Source of the DNA: Erysipelothrix sp. HDW6C
GTDB lineage: Bacteria; Bacillota_I; Bacilli_A; Erysipelotrichales; Erysipelotrichaceae
Direction: 5' to 3'
Assembly: GCF_011299615.1 (NCBI RefSeq)
Contig: NZ_CP049861.1
Span: 1,054,001 to 1,118,000, forward strand
Length of the DNA stretch: 64,000 nt
In this document: positions 49,259-58,087 of the stretch, in pieces
Position numbering within the stretch: position 1 is the first letter of the stretch
Layout: every line of letters starts with the position of its first letter
Made by a program: the position numbers and the translations under genes
The notes under the pieces: model-generated
Databases searched by the model: none
What the model was told of the DNA's origin: nothing
What the model saw: the letters and a program-made list of their open reading frames with translations, nothing else

Positions 49259-50332
49259 ATGATTGATGAAATACTAAAGAAAAGTGCTGTTCGTGACTAT
49301 GATGGTGCAAACTGGAATGGTCATGAAGATAACTTTACACAAACATTTTACGAACAAAACTTAAGTCAATTTTGGCGTCCGGAAGACATTAGCTTGCAAC
49401 CAGACCTTAATCTTTGGGCAACACTCTCACCTGAGATTCGTAAAGCCTACTCACAAAATTTGGCTGTATTAACGTTCCTTGATACCTATCAAGGAGATAT
49501 TGGAATGCCAGTTGTTTCACGCTCAATTGATGATTCATTTCACCAACGTAAAGCGGTCTTGAACTTTATGGCAGCCATGGAAAATGCGGTCCATGCAAAG
49601 TCTTACTCAAACATTTTCATGACATACCTTGCGAATGATGAAATTGATGATATGTTTTCATGGACAGAGAATCACAAAAACATGCAACGCCTCTTGGCAC
49701 TTATTGTTGGATATTACGAAGACTTGGATCAGTTAACCTACCGTCGTCGTTATGACAAGTTGGGTGACCCTGTTGATGAACAAGAGTTCCGGATTGCACA
49801 ATGGAAAGCAATGGTTGCTTCTGTATTCCTTGAATCTTGCCTCTTCTACAGTGGCTTCTACTACCCATTGTACTTCTATGGTCAAGGGAAGTTAATGCAA
49901 GCTGGAGAAATCATCAACTTAATTCTTCGCGATGAAAGCATTCATGGATTATACATTGGAAACCTTTCGATGGAAATCTACAATAGTTTCGATAAACCAT
50001 TGCAAGCTGAACTGTATCAATGGCTTACAACGTATTTGGATGAAATCTATAAAGAAGAAGTTGAGTTGATTGAATCCATATATGATGCGGTTGACTTGTC
50101 ACACGATGTTAAAATATTTGTACGCTATAATGCAAACAAAGCAATGATGAACTTGGGATTTGATCCCTATTATGATTATGAAGAAGTAAACCCTGTTGTC
50201 TTGAATGGTTTAAACACAGAAACAAAGACAATGGATAACTTCTCAATGAAAGGAAATGGGTATCAAAAGATGAAATCAGAATCATTAGCAGATGATGACT
50301 TCCACTTTGATGCACCGCGGATAAGCCGATGA
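49259..50332 (+). CDS. nrdF: Class Ib ribonucleoside-diphosphate reductase small subunit
   Basis: The 357-residue radical-bearing subunit. Metal ligands are visible: the Asp/Glu region L-D-T-Y-Q-G-D, M-E-N-A-V-H-A-K-S-Y, F-L-E-S-C-L-F-Y-S-G-F and D-E-S-I-H-G. The radical Tyr is expected just after the second block (H-A-K-S-Y). AAAGGGGGC lies before the ATG at 49259; the frame from 49211 lies within nrdE. It overlaps nrdH by 4 bases. Confidence 0.97.
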   Translation: MIDEILKKSAVRDYDGANWNGHEDNFTQTFYEQNLSQFWRPEDISLQPDLNLWATLSPEIRKAYSQNLAVLTFLDTYQGDIGMPVVSRSIDDSFHQRKAVLNFMAAMENAVHAKSYSNIFMTYLANDEIDDMFSWTENHKNMQRLLALIVGYYEDLDQLTYRRRYDKLGDPVDEQEFRIAQWKAMVASVFLESCLFYSGFYYPLYFYGQGKLMQAGEIINLILRDESIHGLYIGNLSMEIYNSFDKPLQAELYQWLTTYLDEIYKEEVELIESIYDAVDLSHDVKIFVRYNANKAMMNLGFDPYYDYEEVNPVVLNGLNTETKTMDNFSMKGNGYQKMKSESLADDDFHFDAPRISR

Positions 50333-50583
50333 GTAAAGTAAAAATGTTAACACAAGACAACTGTCCCAAATGTGTGGCTTTAAAAAGCTTTTTAGAAATG
50401 GGATTGCGTAATAAGTATGCTGAGGATATTGAAATCGTGAAACGTGAAGACAATCCAAAAGCATTTATGGAACTTGTTGAAAAGCACGATTTGATGGCAA
50501 CACCAGTCCTTATTGCTGGTGATGATGTCCTGCTTGATACAACACCTTCAAAAGTCTCTGTTTTCTTGGAGCGAAACATTTAG
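50329..50583 (+). CDS. nrdH: Glutaredoxin-like protein NrdH
   Basis: An 84-residue redoxin with the active pair C-P-K-C near residue 13 and the late T-P-V-L-I segment holding the cis-proline. It should pass electrons to NrdE. The position as the last gene of nrdIEFH supports this. It could also be called a general glutaredoxin. ATGA overlap with nrdF; terminator follows. Confidence 0.9.
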   Translation: MSKVKMLTQDNCPKCVALKSFLEMGLRNKYAEDIEIVKREDNPKAFMELVEKHDLMATPVLIAGDDVLLDTTPSKVSVFLERNI

Positions 50584-50595
50584 TATTGAACAAAG

Positions 50596-50626
50596 AGCAT
50601 CAAGTCACAGGACTTGATGCTTTTAT
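50596..50626 (+). terminator. Terminator of the nrd operon
   Basis: AGCATCAAGTC and GACTTGATGCT pair around ACAG, followed by a T-rich run. Confidence 0.87.
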
Positions 50627-50700
50627 TTGTAGCAATAAGGAGAAAGAGTGGTAATAAGGCCGTTTTTTTGCTATCGTTAAAGAAGAAGAGGGGTGTGTTT

Positions 50701-51489
50701 GTGCGCAAAACATTTCAGAAAGTAGCTCAGGTCTATGAGATGATTACTTCCAGTGAAGGAACACTGTTTACGAATGCATTTGCCTATGCACTCGTTGTGG
50801 GGATCGCCCCATTTTTAATTATATTTGTACTATTTATTGGAACCTATGTTTACGAGGTTGATCAAGTCGTGTCATTACTCGCGCGATATATTCCCGCCGA
50901 TTTAATTCTTCCGTTTGTAGAGTATATCTCAACCTCACAACCAAGCAACTTGGGTCTGATTGGGTCATTGCTTGGTGTAAGTATTTGGGTTGGATCAAAA
51001 AGTATTTATTCCTTTCTCTTATTAAGCAGTGAAAATGATGAAGTCTATATTAACCATATTCTTTTAAGAATATTATCAATTGTCTATCTCATATTTTTAA
51101 TCGCTGCAATTGTGGGTATTGCAATTGTGATGGGATTTTTCAATATGACAAATAGACTGTTGATTGCGCCGATACTCTTAGCGTTTTTCACACTATTCTA
51201 TCGCTTGACATCTTTTCGATATACACGCATTCGCGATGTATTGCCAGGAGCAATTAGCACGACAATTATCATTCTCTTACTGGGCCAATTATTCTTTGTC
51301 TATATAAATGGCTTTACGAATTATCAAACAATCTACGGTCCTCTTGCATCGGTAATGATTTTGCTGATCTCAGGATGGCTTATTGCATGGGTTATTTTCT
51401 TAGGGTATTCGATTAACTTTGTGGCCCGTGATACACAAGGACCAATTAAAGAAAAAGATAAACTCATTCGTTTTCTTGGAAAGTATTAA
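50701..51489 (+). CDS. YihY/BrkB-family membrane protein
   Basis: A 262-residue protein with about six membrane helices of the YihY/virulence factor BrkB family, whose transport role is unsettled. The F-A-Y-A-L-V-V-G-I-A-P-F start and the late I-Y-G-P-L-A-S-V-M-I-L-L-I segment are family hallmarks. The start is taken as GTG at 50701, with AGAGGGG 8 bases upstream; GTG at 50695 is an alternative. It is followed by mscS after 22 bases and may be co-transcribed. Confidence 0.85.
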   Translation: MRKTFQKVAQVYEMITSSEGTLFTNAFAYALVVGIAPFLIIFVLFIGTYVYEVDQVVSLLARYIPADLILPFVEYISTSQPSNLGLIGSLLGVSIWVGSKSIYSFLLLSSENDEVYINHILLRILSIVYLIFLIAAIVGIAIVMGFFNMTNRLLIAPILLAFFTLFYRLTSFRYTRIRDVLPGAISTTIIILLLGQLFFVYINGFTNYQTIYGPLASVMILLISGWLIAWVIFLGYSINFVARDTQGPIKEKDKLIRFLGKY

Positions 51490-51511
51490 ACCATAAGTGG
51501 AGGAAAAGTTT

Positions 51512-52282
51512 ATGGAATCCGTATTTAGATTTTTAAGAACATCATTGTTTGCACCGCGTGTTCTGACAGTGATTATTGTATTTGCGATTCTCTATTTTAT
51601 TAATACCGCGATCAAGAAGACAATTCAGAGACTGATTTCCGTTGATGTTATCAGCGCAAATAAAAAGACAATCTATTTACTCATCGCCAAGATAATTCGC
51701 TATGTACTCTATGTCATTGCGGGAACGTTCGCCTTGGAAATTTTTGGCGTCTCTACGACCCCACTGTTGGCGATTGGTTCAGCAATCAGTGTCGCAGTTG
51801 GTTTGGGTGCCCAAAAGATCGTTAAGGATGTCATAGCAGGATTTATCATCCTTACAGATAACCAGTATGTTTTGGGCGACAATGTCGAGATAGAAGGCTA
51901 CGCTGGTGAAGTTATTGATGTGACACTTTTATCAACTGTATTGCGTAATGCGCAGACAGGGGCTGTTTACTCGATTCCCAACGGCGAAGTAAAAGTCGTG
52001 ACGAATTACTCTCGTGATTATATGATTGCTGTTGTTGATATTCCCGTGCTACCAACCTTGGATAGTGCAGAAGTACTTGCGATCGTTGCTGAGATTGTTG
52101 CACCATTACAAGATGAAATGATGCTTGAACCCATTCATGTTGATGGCGTAGTTGCCATTACGAATTTGATGCTTACAGTTCGTGTGAGTGTTAAGACCAA
52201 GCCTTCAGATTTTGTGATTGTTGAGCGTAAATTAAGAAACATTATTCAAACAGAACTAAATCATCGTAAAATGGGGATTTAA
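51512..52282 (+). CDS. Small-conductance mechanosensitive channel (MscS family)
   Basis: A 256-residue channel that opens under membrane tension to release solutes after hypo-osmotic shock. Three membrane helices are followed by the pore helix A-V-G-L-G-A-Q-K-I-V-K-D-V-I-A-G-F and the beta domain G-D-N-V-E-I-E-G-Y-A-G. The ATG at 51512 has GGAGG 8 bases upstream, which is better than the GTG at 51497. It lies just after the BrkB gene. Confidence 0.92.
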   Translation: MESVFRFLRTSLFAPRVLTVIIVFAILYFINTAIKKTIQRLISVDVISANKKTIYLLIAKIIRYVLYVIAGTFALEIFGVSTTPLLAIGSAISVAVGLGAQKIVKDVIAGFIILTDNQYVLGDNVEIEGYAGEVIDVTLLSTVLRNAQTGAVYSIPNGEVKVVTNYSRDYMIAVVDIPVLPTLDSAEVLAIVAEIVAPLQDEMMLEPIHVDGVVAITNLMLTVRVSVKTKPSDFVIVERKLRNIIQTELNHRKMGI

Positions 52283-52401
52283 TATAAATTTCACGTACGA
52301 ATTCTTGTCTAAAACCACTGCGTGTGTAACAATATCATTAATAATATCAAGATTTAATGTGATATATGATTAAAGTGGATATTTCGTGTGAGGTAAGACA
52401 T

Positions 52402-54297
52402 GTGGACGACTATAAAAAATTTATAACAATATTCTCTAATGGAGGTATTGTAACAATTGAAGAAATACTTGAGAAATCGGGATTTTCGGAACGTAAAGCA
52501 CGAACTTACTTACGACACTGCCGAGCAATTGGAAAATACAATGGATTTGAGATAACGACCCTTCACACGCAAGGGTATCTTTTCCGTGTTTTTGATGAAG
52601 CGTTGTTTGATACATACATGCATGACTTTGATGAAAAAGATGGACGAATATCTATGCCGCTTGAGCAACGTATATTCTCCATTTGTACACAAATTATTAT
52701 GCGATCCACCAATGCTCTTTTAGATAGTGATTACATTACATACGATGAAATAGCGCAGTTCTCTGGTATCTCCCGCAGTGATGTTGTGGCTGATATGCCA
52801 GAAGTTAAAAAGACTTTGGCACGATTCAAACTTAAATTGACAAGCAAACAATATTTTGGTGTTACGGTAGTAGGCGATGAATACGATAAACGTGACGCAT
52901 TAAGAGTTGCAATGGAAAATGGAGTACCAGTCGGAGATTTTAGCCCAGAAACGGATATTCATTTGAAAGGTATTGTTCGCACCGTGCTTATTCGCAATGA
53001 ATTAACGTTCCACCGCACTGCTGTAGATATCATTACGAATTTGGTTAAGGTAACACTGTTGAGACGCCAAGGTGAGCAAGTCATCACATCGACAATGGTG
53101 AACATGCTTTTACTTGATTATCGCTGTGAAGCGGCCGCAACTGAGATATTCAATGAAATCGGTAAAGAGGTAGAGTTTACATATACACCATTAGAACGCA
53201 ATTTAATGGCATGGCTTATTTATACACTGATTTCCACAAAAGATACACCGGATGCTGATGTATCCAGTTTGAAATACCATAATAGCGAAGCCCTTCGCGT
53301 TGTTGATATGACATTCAATACCAATTATCGCTACGAAACAGAACTCAGAAAGCATCTTTTACAACAGGTTTATGACTTAAAACATCAACCACGTTCAACC
53401 CAAAACTCTGATACGGTTATTCAGGATTTATCTTTAAGTAGTACATATACCTCTTTAGTTGCAATTACATTCATACGCAACAATCCGATTTTGAATCGGT
53501 TGAATCTTACAAAAGTTGAAGTCCAAAATATTATCATGTTCTTCTATTCAACGATGGCATCCTATAGAAAAAAATTACGCGATAAAGTAAAACACATTCT
53601 TATCGCATCAAACTCTGTTATCAGCCATAAGCTCTATCTTCAAAGCAAACTTGAAACTATTTTCCCTTCAGCGACCATCCATATTTCAATGGGAAGTTAT
53701 ATTGAGTACAATGACTTGAAGGATTTTGATCTTATTATTACGACGGAGCATCTATACATTGACACAACAATCCCAACATTTGCAATTACATCCTTACCAG
53801 ATGAAACGCTTTTTAGACACATTAAAAATGATGTTATCTTTTTTAAAGAATTCTCACAACTTAACGATTTGCGATTACGTGATATCATAACTGAAGATAC
53901 AGTATCCTTTGATAGTACGAAGTATGAGAGCTACGAATCATTGATTGCTCATTATGGCGCACTGATCTTTGAACAAGGATATACAAGTCAAAATCCAACC
54001 GACTCCATTCTTGCTCATGATGAATACGTAAGTTCTGGATACAGTAACACAGCAATCGTAACAGCTCCCATTGATCCCATGACGACAGAGTCCAGCATCC
54101 ATATGATTTTCCTTGAACATCCTGTGATGTACGAGGAGGAGTTGTATTCTCATGTCTTTATTGTTAATATCAAAGTTGACCAGTTCTTTCTTTACCAAGA
54201 ACTTTTTGAGTTCTTGAGTGAGTTAGCACGCTATCGTCATATTTTAAATGCGAAGTCATACAAAGAATTCCGTATGTATGCTCAAGACATGCTTTAA
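52402..54297 (+). CDS. PRD-containing transcriptional regulator (BglG/MtlR/Mga-like)
   Basis: A large regulator of about 631 residues. It starts with a helix-turn-helix (T-I-E-E-I-L-E-K-S-G-F-S-E-R-K-A-R-T) and a second HTH near residue 110. Helical PRD-like regions follow, then an EIIB-like segment near residue 400 (H-I-L-I-A-S-N-S-V-I-S-H), and the end resembles an EIIA-type domain. Such proteins are controlled by phosphotransferase-system phosphorylation, but I cannot place the histidines with confidence. GTG at 52402 has GAGGT 7 bases upstream; ATG at 52366 has no ribosome site. Its targets are not evident. Confidence 0.75.
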   Translation: MDDYKKFITIFSNGGIVTIEEILEKSGFSERKARTYLRHCRAIGKYNGFEITTLHTQGYLFRVFDEALFDTYMHDFDEKDGRISMPLEQRIFSICTQIIMRSTNALLDSDYITYDEIAQFSGISRSDVVADMPEVKKTLARFKLKLTSKQYFGVTVVGDEYDKRDALRVAMENGVPVGDFSPETDIHLKGIVRTVLIRNELTFHRTAVDIITNLVKVTLLRRQGEQVITSTMVNMLLLDYRCEAAATEIFNEIGKEVEFTYTPLERNLMAWLIYTLISTKDTPDADVSSLKYHNSEALRVVDMTFNTNYRYETELRKHLLQQVYDLKHQPRSTQNSDTVIQDLSLSSTYTSLVAITFIRNNPILNRLNLTKVEVQNIIMFFYSTMASYRKKLRDKVKHILIASNSVISHKLYLQSKLETIFPSATIHISMGSYIEYNDLKDFDLIITTEHLYIDTTIPTFAITSLPDETLFRHIKNDVIFFKEFSQLNDLRLRDIITEDTVSFDSTKYESYESLIAHYGALIFEQGYTSQNPTDSILAHDEYVSSGYSNTAIVTAPIDPMTTESSIHMIFLEHPVMYEEELYSHVFIVNIKVDQFFLYQELFEFLSELARYRHILNAKSYKEFRMYAQDML

Positions 54298-54321
54298 ACG
54301 CTAGAATCGAGTAGGTAATTT

Positions 54322-55149
54322 ATGAAACGATTAATAAATGGTATTCTCATTATTGTCTTAATGGTTACGACCTTTACACTGACATCAACATTTTTTATTG
54401 ATACAACCTCAAAGGAAGTAAGTACTGCCGTTGTTCACCAACAACTTGAAAAGCAAGTATACAAACTTGTCGATACAATTCAAGAAATCATTCCAATTCA
54501 AAACGATGCTGCAGTTGAAACATTGATCAAACGCATGGAAGAAGATCCCGAAGTGTCAGAGACCATCGATAAATATGCCAAACAGTTTGTGCATGATTTA
54601 GCTGTTGCTCCCGATGCAATTACTATTGATATGAACGAAGAAGTTCAGACGCTACTCTTGAACTATTCCAATGATTTGGGAGATGTCATGGGAGATGTCA
54701 TCAATGATAAATATAAGGAAGTAATTATTCAAGAAATTGTCCGCCGTATTGATTTCAATGACTATTACAAACAAGGTTTGGGATACGTCAAAGACAGCAT
54801 GTCACCATCCCAATTAAGTGGTGTAAAGCTGGTGAATACGGTATTTGAGAACAATGAAACAATCCGTATGATGTCATTGATTGTTGCGGTTGTCACTGTT
54901 GTACTTATGATCATAATTAACATCCGAAAGGTTTGGGGTTTTGGTACCCTTGGACTGGGATTGATACTTTCTGGAATCCTCCATCTTATCTTCAAACCAA
55001 TCGCAAATCCACTGATTGTTCGACAAATAAGTCAGTTAGCAGGAACATTAAACTATGGTGTTTATACGACATTTGGGTTGGGATTCTTAATTGTTGGCGG
55101 ATTATTGATGATCGTGTTTTTGATTTTCAAACCACGTTTTAAATCTTAA
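54322..55149 (+). CDS. Membrane protein of unknown function
   Basis: A 275-residue protein I do not recognise. One hydrophobic helix at about 5-27 is followed by an outer helical domain of about 155 residues rich in charged residues, then three membrane helices at about 186-205, 210-228 and 248-270. A weak ribosome site is present. It starts 24 bases after the PRD-type regulator and is probably on the same transcript, so it may be controlled together with it. Confidence 0.7.
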   Translation: MKRLINGILIIVLMVTTFTLTSTFFIDTTSKEVSTAVVHQQLEKQVYKLVDTIQEIIPIQNDAAVETLIKRMEEDPEVSETIDKYAKQFVHDLAVAPDAITIDMNEEVQTLLLNYSNDLGDVMGDVINDKYKEVIIQEIVRRIDFNDYYKQGLGYVKDSMSPSQLSGVKLVNTVFENNETIRMMSLIVAVVTVVLMIIINIRKVWGFGTLGLGLILSGILHLIFKPIANPLIVRQISQLAGTLNYGVYTTFGLGFLIVGGLLMIVFLIFKPRFKS

Positions 55150-55158
55150 GAATGAATC

Positions 55159-55182
55159 ACGGACCTTTGGGTTCGTTTTTTT
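55159..55182 (+). terminator. Terminator after the membrane protein gene
   Basis: ACGGACC-TTTG-GGTTCGT, one wobble pair, followed by a T-run. Confidence 0.75.
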
Positions 55183-56983
55183 ATGTTTTGTTACCGAGGA
55201 CACTGTAACGCGTGGTGAGGAGTGTGACGCTATAGTAGACAAGATAAATGACGCCACAGAGTGCCAACGAAATTTGCAACGGTGCATTTGAGATGGATTG
55301 GAACCCTCCTTGAACTAAGTTTATTTCCATGACTTGCAAACCAACGAATGTATGAACAGAAGCGATACAAAGCGGTAAGCCAAAATAAAGAGTGACTTGG
55401 AATATCAGAGCCCATGATTGACTTGAATGCGATGCTCCAAGGTTTGTTAAAATAATGGCATCGTGGATGCGCTCCTCATTTGAGAAAAGTTGCTGAAGGG
55501 ACAAGACGACAAGCGCTGATAGCATAAACACAAAGCCTACAAAAAAACCAATGTATGTAAAGAGTAAAATCACGCCTTGAAGTTCTTGAATGACTTGATC
55601 GTGTGTAAATGTTGTCGTCGTAATCGTCGATTCATAACGGGTGTCAAGATCCACAGAAGTGGCATAATTATGGATTGTCATTTGCGTTTCAATGAAATCT
55701 TCGCTGTCAATGACGACGAGGATTCCATCAAAGAGACCACTATTAGCAAGTGAGGGAATTGTTGTTTCATAATGTTGGGGCAATAACTGTTTATTACCGT
55801 AAAAAAAATGTGTCGGAATGGCAGCTCCTTTTTGTGAACCTGTCTCAACTACAAACGGAGTCTGAGGAATTTGCTGTGAATTGCCATGGAATGCTATGAA
55901 TGACTCGAAGTCGTCGCGAGACATGACATTAACGTGTTGACCGTCAACTTCCATAAAATCAATGTTTAAAATGAGCGCATCCCCAAAGTTTTCCAAGGAA
56001 TCAGAACTGATCGTTGAAGATTCATACAGTGTATTCTGGATGCGTGATTGAATCGTTGCACTCAGATTTGATGAAGTCGCAAATGCTCCCATACCTAAAA
56101 GTAACATAATGGAAATGACCGATAGCATTCGTGATGTCGTGAAAAGTTGTGCACCAAGTTGTCGAAATGCAACTGGACCCAAACTTCGCATGAATATTTT
56201 CGAATGACGATTCATCCATCGTGAGAATAACGCAGCGAGACTCGAAAAAAATCCGAAAGTTGCAGTGGTTCCCAAAATTATAATAAAGGGCATGTATTTT
56301 AAGATTGCAAAAGGTTGAAGTGCCCACCAATAGGCATACATCAAGCCAATAACAGATACAAAACCAATAGCAAGGGCACGCCAAAGCGGTTGTGTTTTAG
56401 ACATGGTTTTTCTTGGAGATTTAAGAAGTTCAACGATCGGTTTATTGCGTAAAATGAGTGCTGAGATGCACGTCACAACTAAAAAAATCATTGTGAATGT
56501 TATTATCGTATGTTGTAAGCTATACAGTGAAAAAAGAAAGGGTGTGCCTGGGGAATGTGTCATCAAAGTTTGGGATAATTGATCAACCAAAAATGACAAG
56601 CCAGTACCGAAAGTAATACCTGTTAGAATTGCCAAAGTCCCAATCATCAGATTCTCTACAAACAACAGGGTGAAAGTAAAGGAATACGGTGACCCCAGTA
56701 GTTGATACAAAGCCATTTCCTGTTTTCGTTTGCGCATAATAAATTGATTTGAGTAAAGAATCAAACTAAACAGTACCCCAGCAATGACTGTTGAAATTAG
56801 GGCAACAATGCGAATAAAAGCACTCACTATTGATCCTTTAGTGGGATCCAAAGATTGAACAACGGATTGTGATTCAAAAGCATTAAACGCGTAGAATAGA
56901 GCGATAGCAAATACTAACGTTATAAAGTAAAGTGCGTAATTACGGAAACTTTTTGTGATGTTTCGAAATGCAATTTTTATCAT
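55181..56983 (-). CDS. FtsX-type ABC transporter permease, no partner ATPase nearby
   Basis: A 600-residue integral membrane protein of the BceB/FtsX permease family, which in other Firmicutes senses and resists peptide antibiotics. The N-terminus F-R-N-I-T-K-S-F-R-N-Y-A-L-Y-F is typical. Helices follow at about 17-35, 60-80, 105-130, 150-175 and 205-260. A large outer domain at about 310-470 and final helices complete the BceB layout. The usual ATPase gene (BceA) is not next to it on either side, nor is a two-component system. It is monocistronic. Confidence 0.82.
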   Translation of the reverse strand: MIKIAFRNITKSFRNYALYFITLVFAIALFYAFNAFESQSVVQSLDPTKGSIVSAFIRIVALISTVIAGVLFSLILYSNQFIMRKRKQEMALYQLLGSPYSFTFTLLFVENLMIGTLAILTGITFGTGLSFLVDQLSQTLMTHSPGTPFLFSLYSLQHTIITFTMIFLVVTCISALILRNKPIVELLKSPRKTMSKTQPLWRALAIGFVSVIGLMYAYWWALQPFAILKYMPFIIILGTTATFGFFSSLAALFSRWMNRHSKIFMRSLGPVAFRQLGAQLFTTSRMLSVISIMLLLGMGAFATSSNLSATIQSRIQNTLYESSTISSDSLENFGDALILNIDFMEVDGQHVNVMSRDDFESFIAFHGNSQQIPQTPFVVETGSQKGAAIPTHFFYGNKQLLPQHYETTIPSLANSGLFDGILVVIDSEDFIETQMTIHNYATSVDLDTRYESTITTTTFTHDQVIQELQGVILLFTYIGFFVGFVFMLSALVVLSLQQLFSNEERIHDAIILTNLGASHSSQSWALIFQVTLYFGLPLCIASVHTFVGLQVMEINLVQGGFQSISNAPLQISLALCGVIYLVYYSVTLLTTRYSVLGNKT

Positions 56984-57070
56984 AGGACACCTCTTGTTTG
57001 TATTCAGTGTAGTTTTTTATAAGAATGAATACCATCGAAGTCTACAACATTTCGCTTACATTATTGTAAG

Positions 57071-57096
57071 AAAAAAGACTGAATGATCAGTCTTTT
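57071..57096 (-). terminator. Terminator of the alpha/beta hydrolase gene
   Basis: On the minus strand AAGACTGA and TTCAGTCTT pair around a three-base loop, followed by a T-run. The stop codon lies in the hairpin. Confidence 0.8.
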
Positions 57097-58010
57097 AAGG
57101 TTGAAAGGAAGGTGCCAATTGTTTCTTTATACTTATTGGGGTTTCGATTGTAGGAGGCACCATGTACCGCGTCAGGTACTGTGTAGCGCATTTTTTGCCC
57201 TCCTGCAGCTTGATAGACAGTGTCGAACATGGTGTATGGAACAAAGTCATCGGCCTCACCATGAATCATCAAGATCGGCAAGGTGTTCTTTTTAACTTGT
57301 TCAAGGGCACTTGCTTCTCGGAAAGTATACCCTGCTTTGTGCTTGGTATAAAGGCTTGTTAAAGGTATGAGGGGAAACGGGGGAATCTTGAATATTTTCT
57401 TCAATTGAAATGTGACCTCATCTTCAACACTTGTGTAACCACAGTCTTCGATAATTCCTTTAATATTGGGTGGCAATTTCTCACCTGAAACCATCATTAC
57501 AGTTGCACCGCCCATACTAATTCCGTAGAGCAGTATCTCAACATCTTGACCATAAACGTTTATGATACGTTCAATCCATTGGATAATATCCAAGCGATCT
57601 GGCCATCCAAAACCTAAGTAGTCACCGTCACTTTTCCCATGTCCGCGTGCATCCGGTAGAACACCATCATAGCCGAACTCAGCCAGTAAGTTATAAAATG
57701 GAGACATATCCAAAGACGTCCCCATGTAGCCATGACAGAATAACGCCACTTTATGGTTGTTAGGTTTTGTTCGCACACAACTTGCGCTAAGTTTGAGACC
57801 ATCATTTGATGTCAGAGTCCATGGCTCCTCCCGCAGTCTTTCCTCAAAAATCGATCGCGCTTGTGCACTGGACTCACTCATTTGGAAGGTTCCAAATAAT
57901 TTATGGAATGTTTCCCGACTGCGGCTGTCAATCGCAAGTTTATAGAAATAACGGACTGCCAAATAAAGTATAATGAAAATCACCATAAGGCCTACTAGCA
58001 ACCAAACCAT
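57087..58010 (-). CDS. Membrane-anchored alpha/beta hydrolase
   Basis: A 307-residue hydrolase with an N-terminal membrane helix (about 4-24), so the domain is probably held at the membrane. The oxyanion region is F-C-H-G-Y-M-G-T near residue 91. The nucleophile elbow is G-I-S-M-G-G (Ser), the Asp is in H-G-E-A-D-D-F-V-P and the His in A-V-H-G-A-S-Y-N. It resembles YqkD-type serine hydrolases. The substrate is unknown. It stands alone with its own terminator. Confidence 0.87.
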   Translation of the reverse strand: MVWLLVGLMVIFIILYLAVRYFYKLAIDSRSRETFHKLFGTFQMSESSAQARSIFEERLREEPWTLTSNDGLKLSASCVRTKPNNHKVALFCHGYMGTSLDMSPFYNLLAEFGYDGVLPDARGHGKSDGDYLGFGWPDRLDIIQWIERIINVYGQDVEILLYGISMGGATVMMVSGEKLPPNIKGIIEDCGYTSVEDEVTFQLKKIFKIPPFPLIPLTSLYTKHKAGYTFREASALEQVKKNTLPILMIHGEADDFVPYTMFDTVYQAAGGQKMRYTVPDAVHGASYNRNPNKYKETIGTFLSTLKD

Positions 58011-58060
58011 ATTACCATCTCCTATTCTGTTTTCATTGTATCATTATTCGTTTTTCAACA

Positions 58061-58087
58061 TAAAAAAATTGCACATAAAGTGCAATT
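58061..58087 (-). terminator. Terminator of fabV
   Basis: On the minus strand ATTGCAC and GTGCAAT pair around five bases and are followed by a T-run. Confidence 0.8.

Noticed and set aside
50109-50579. 156-residue antisense frame over nrdF and nrdH
   Set aside because: It lies opposite two well supported coding genes and shows no protein family features.
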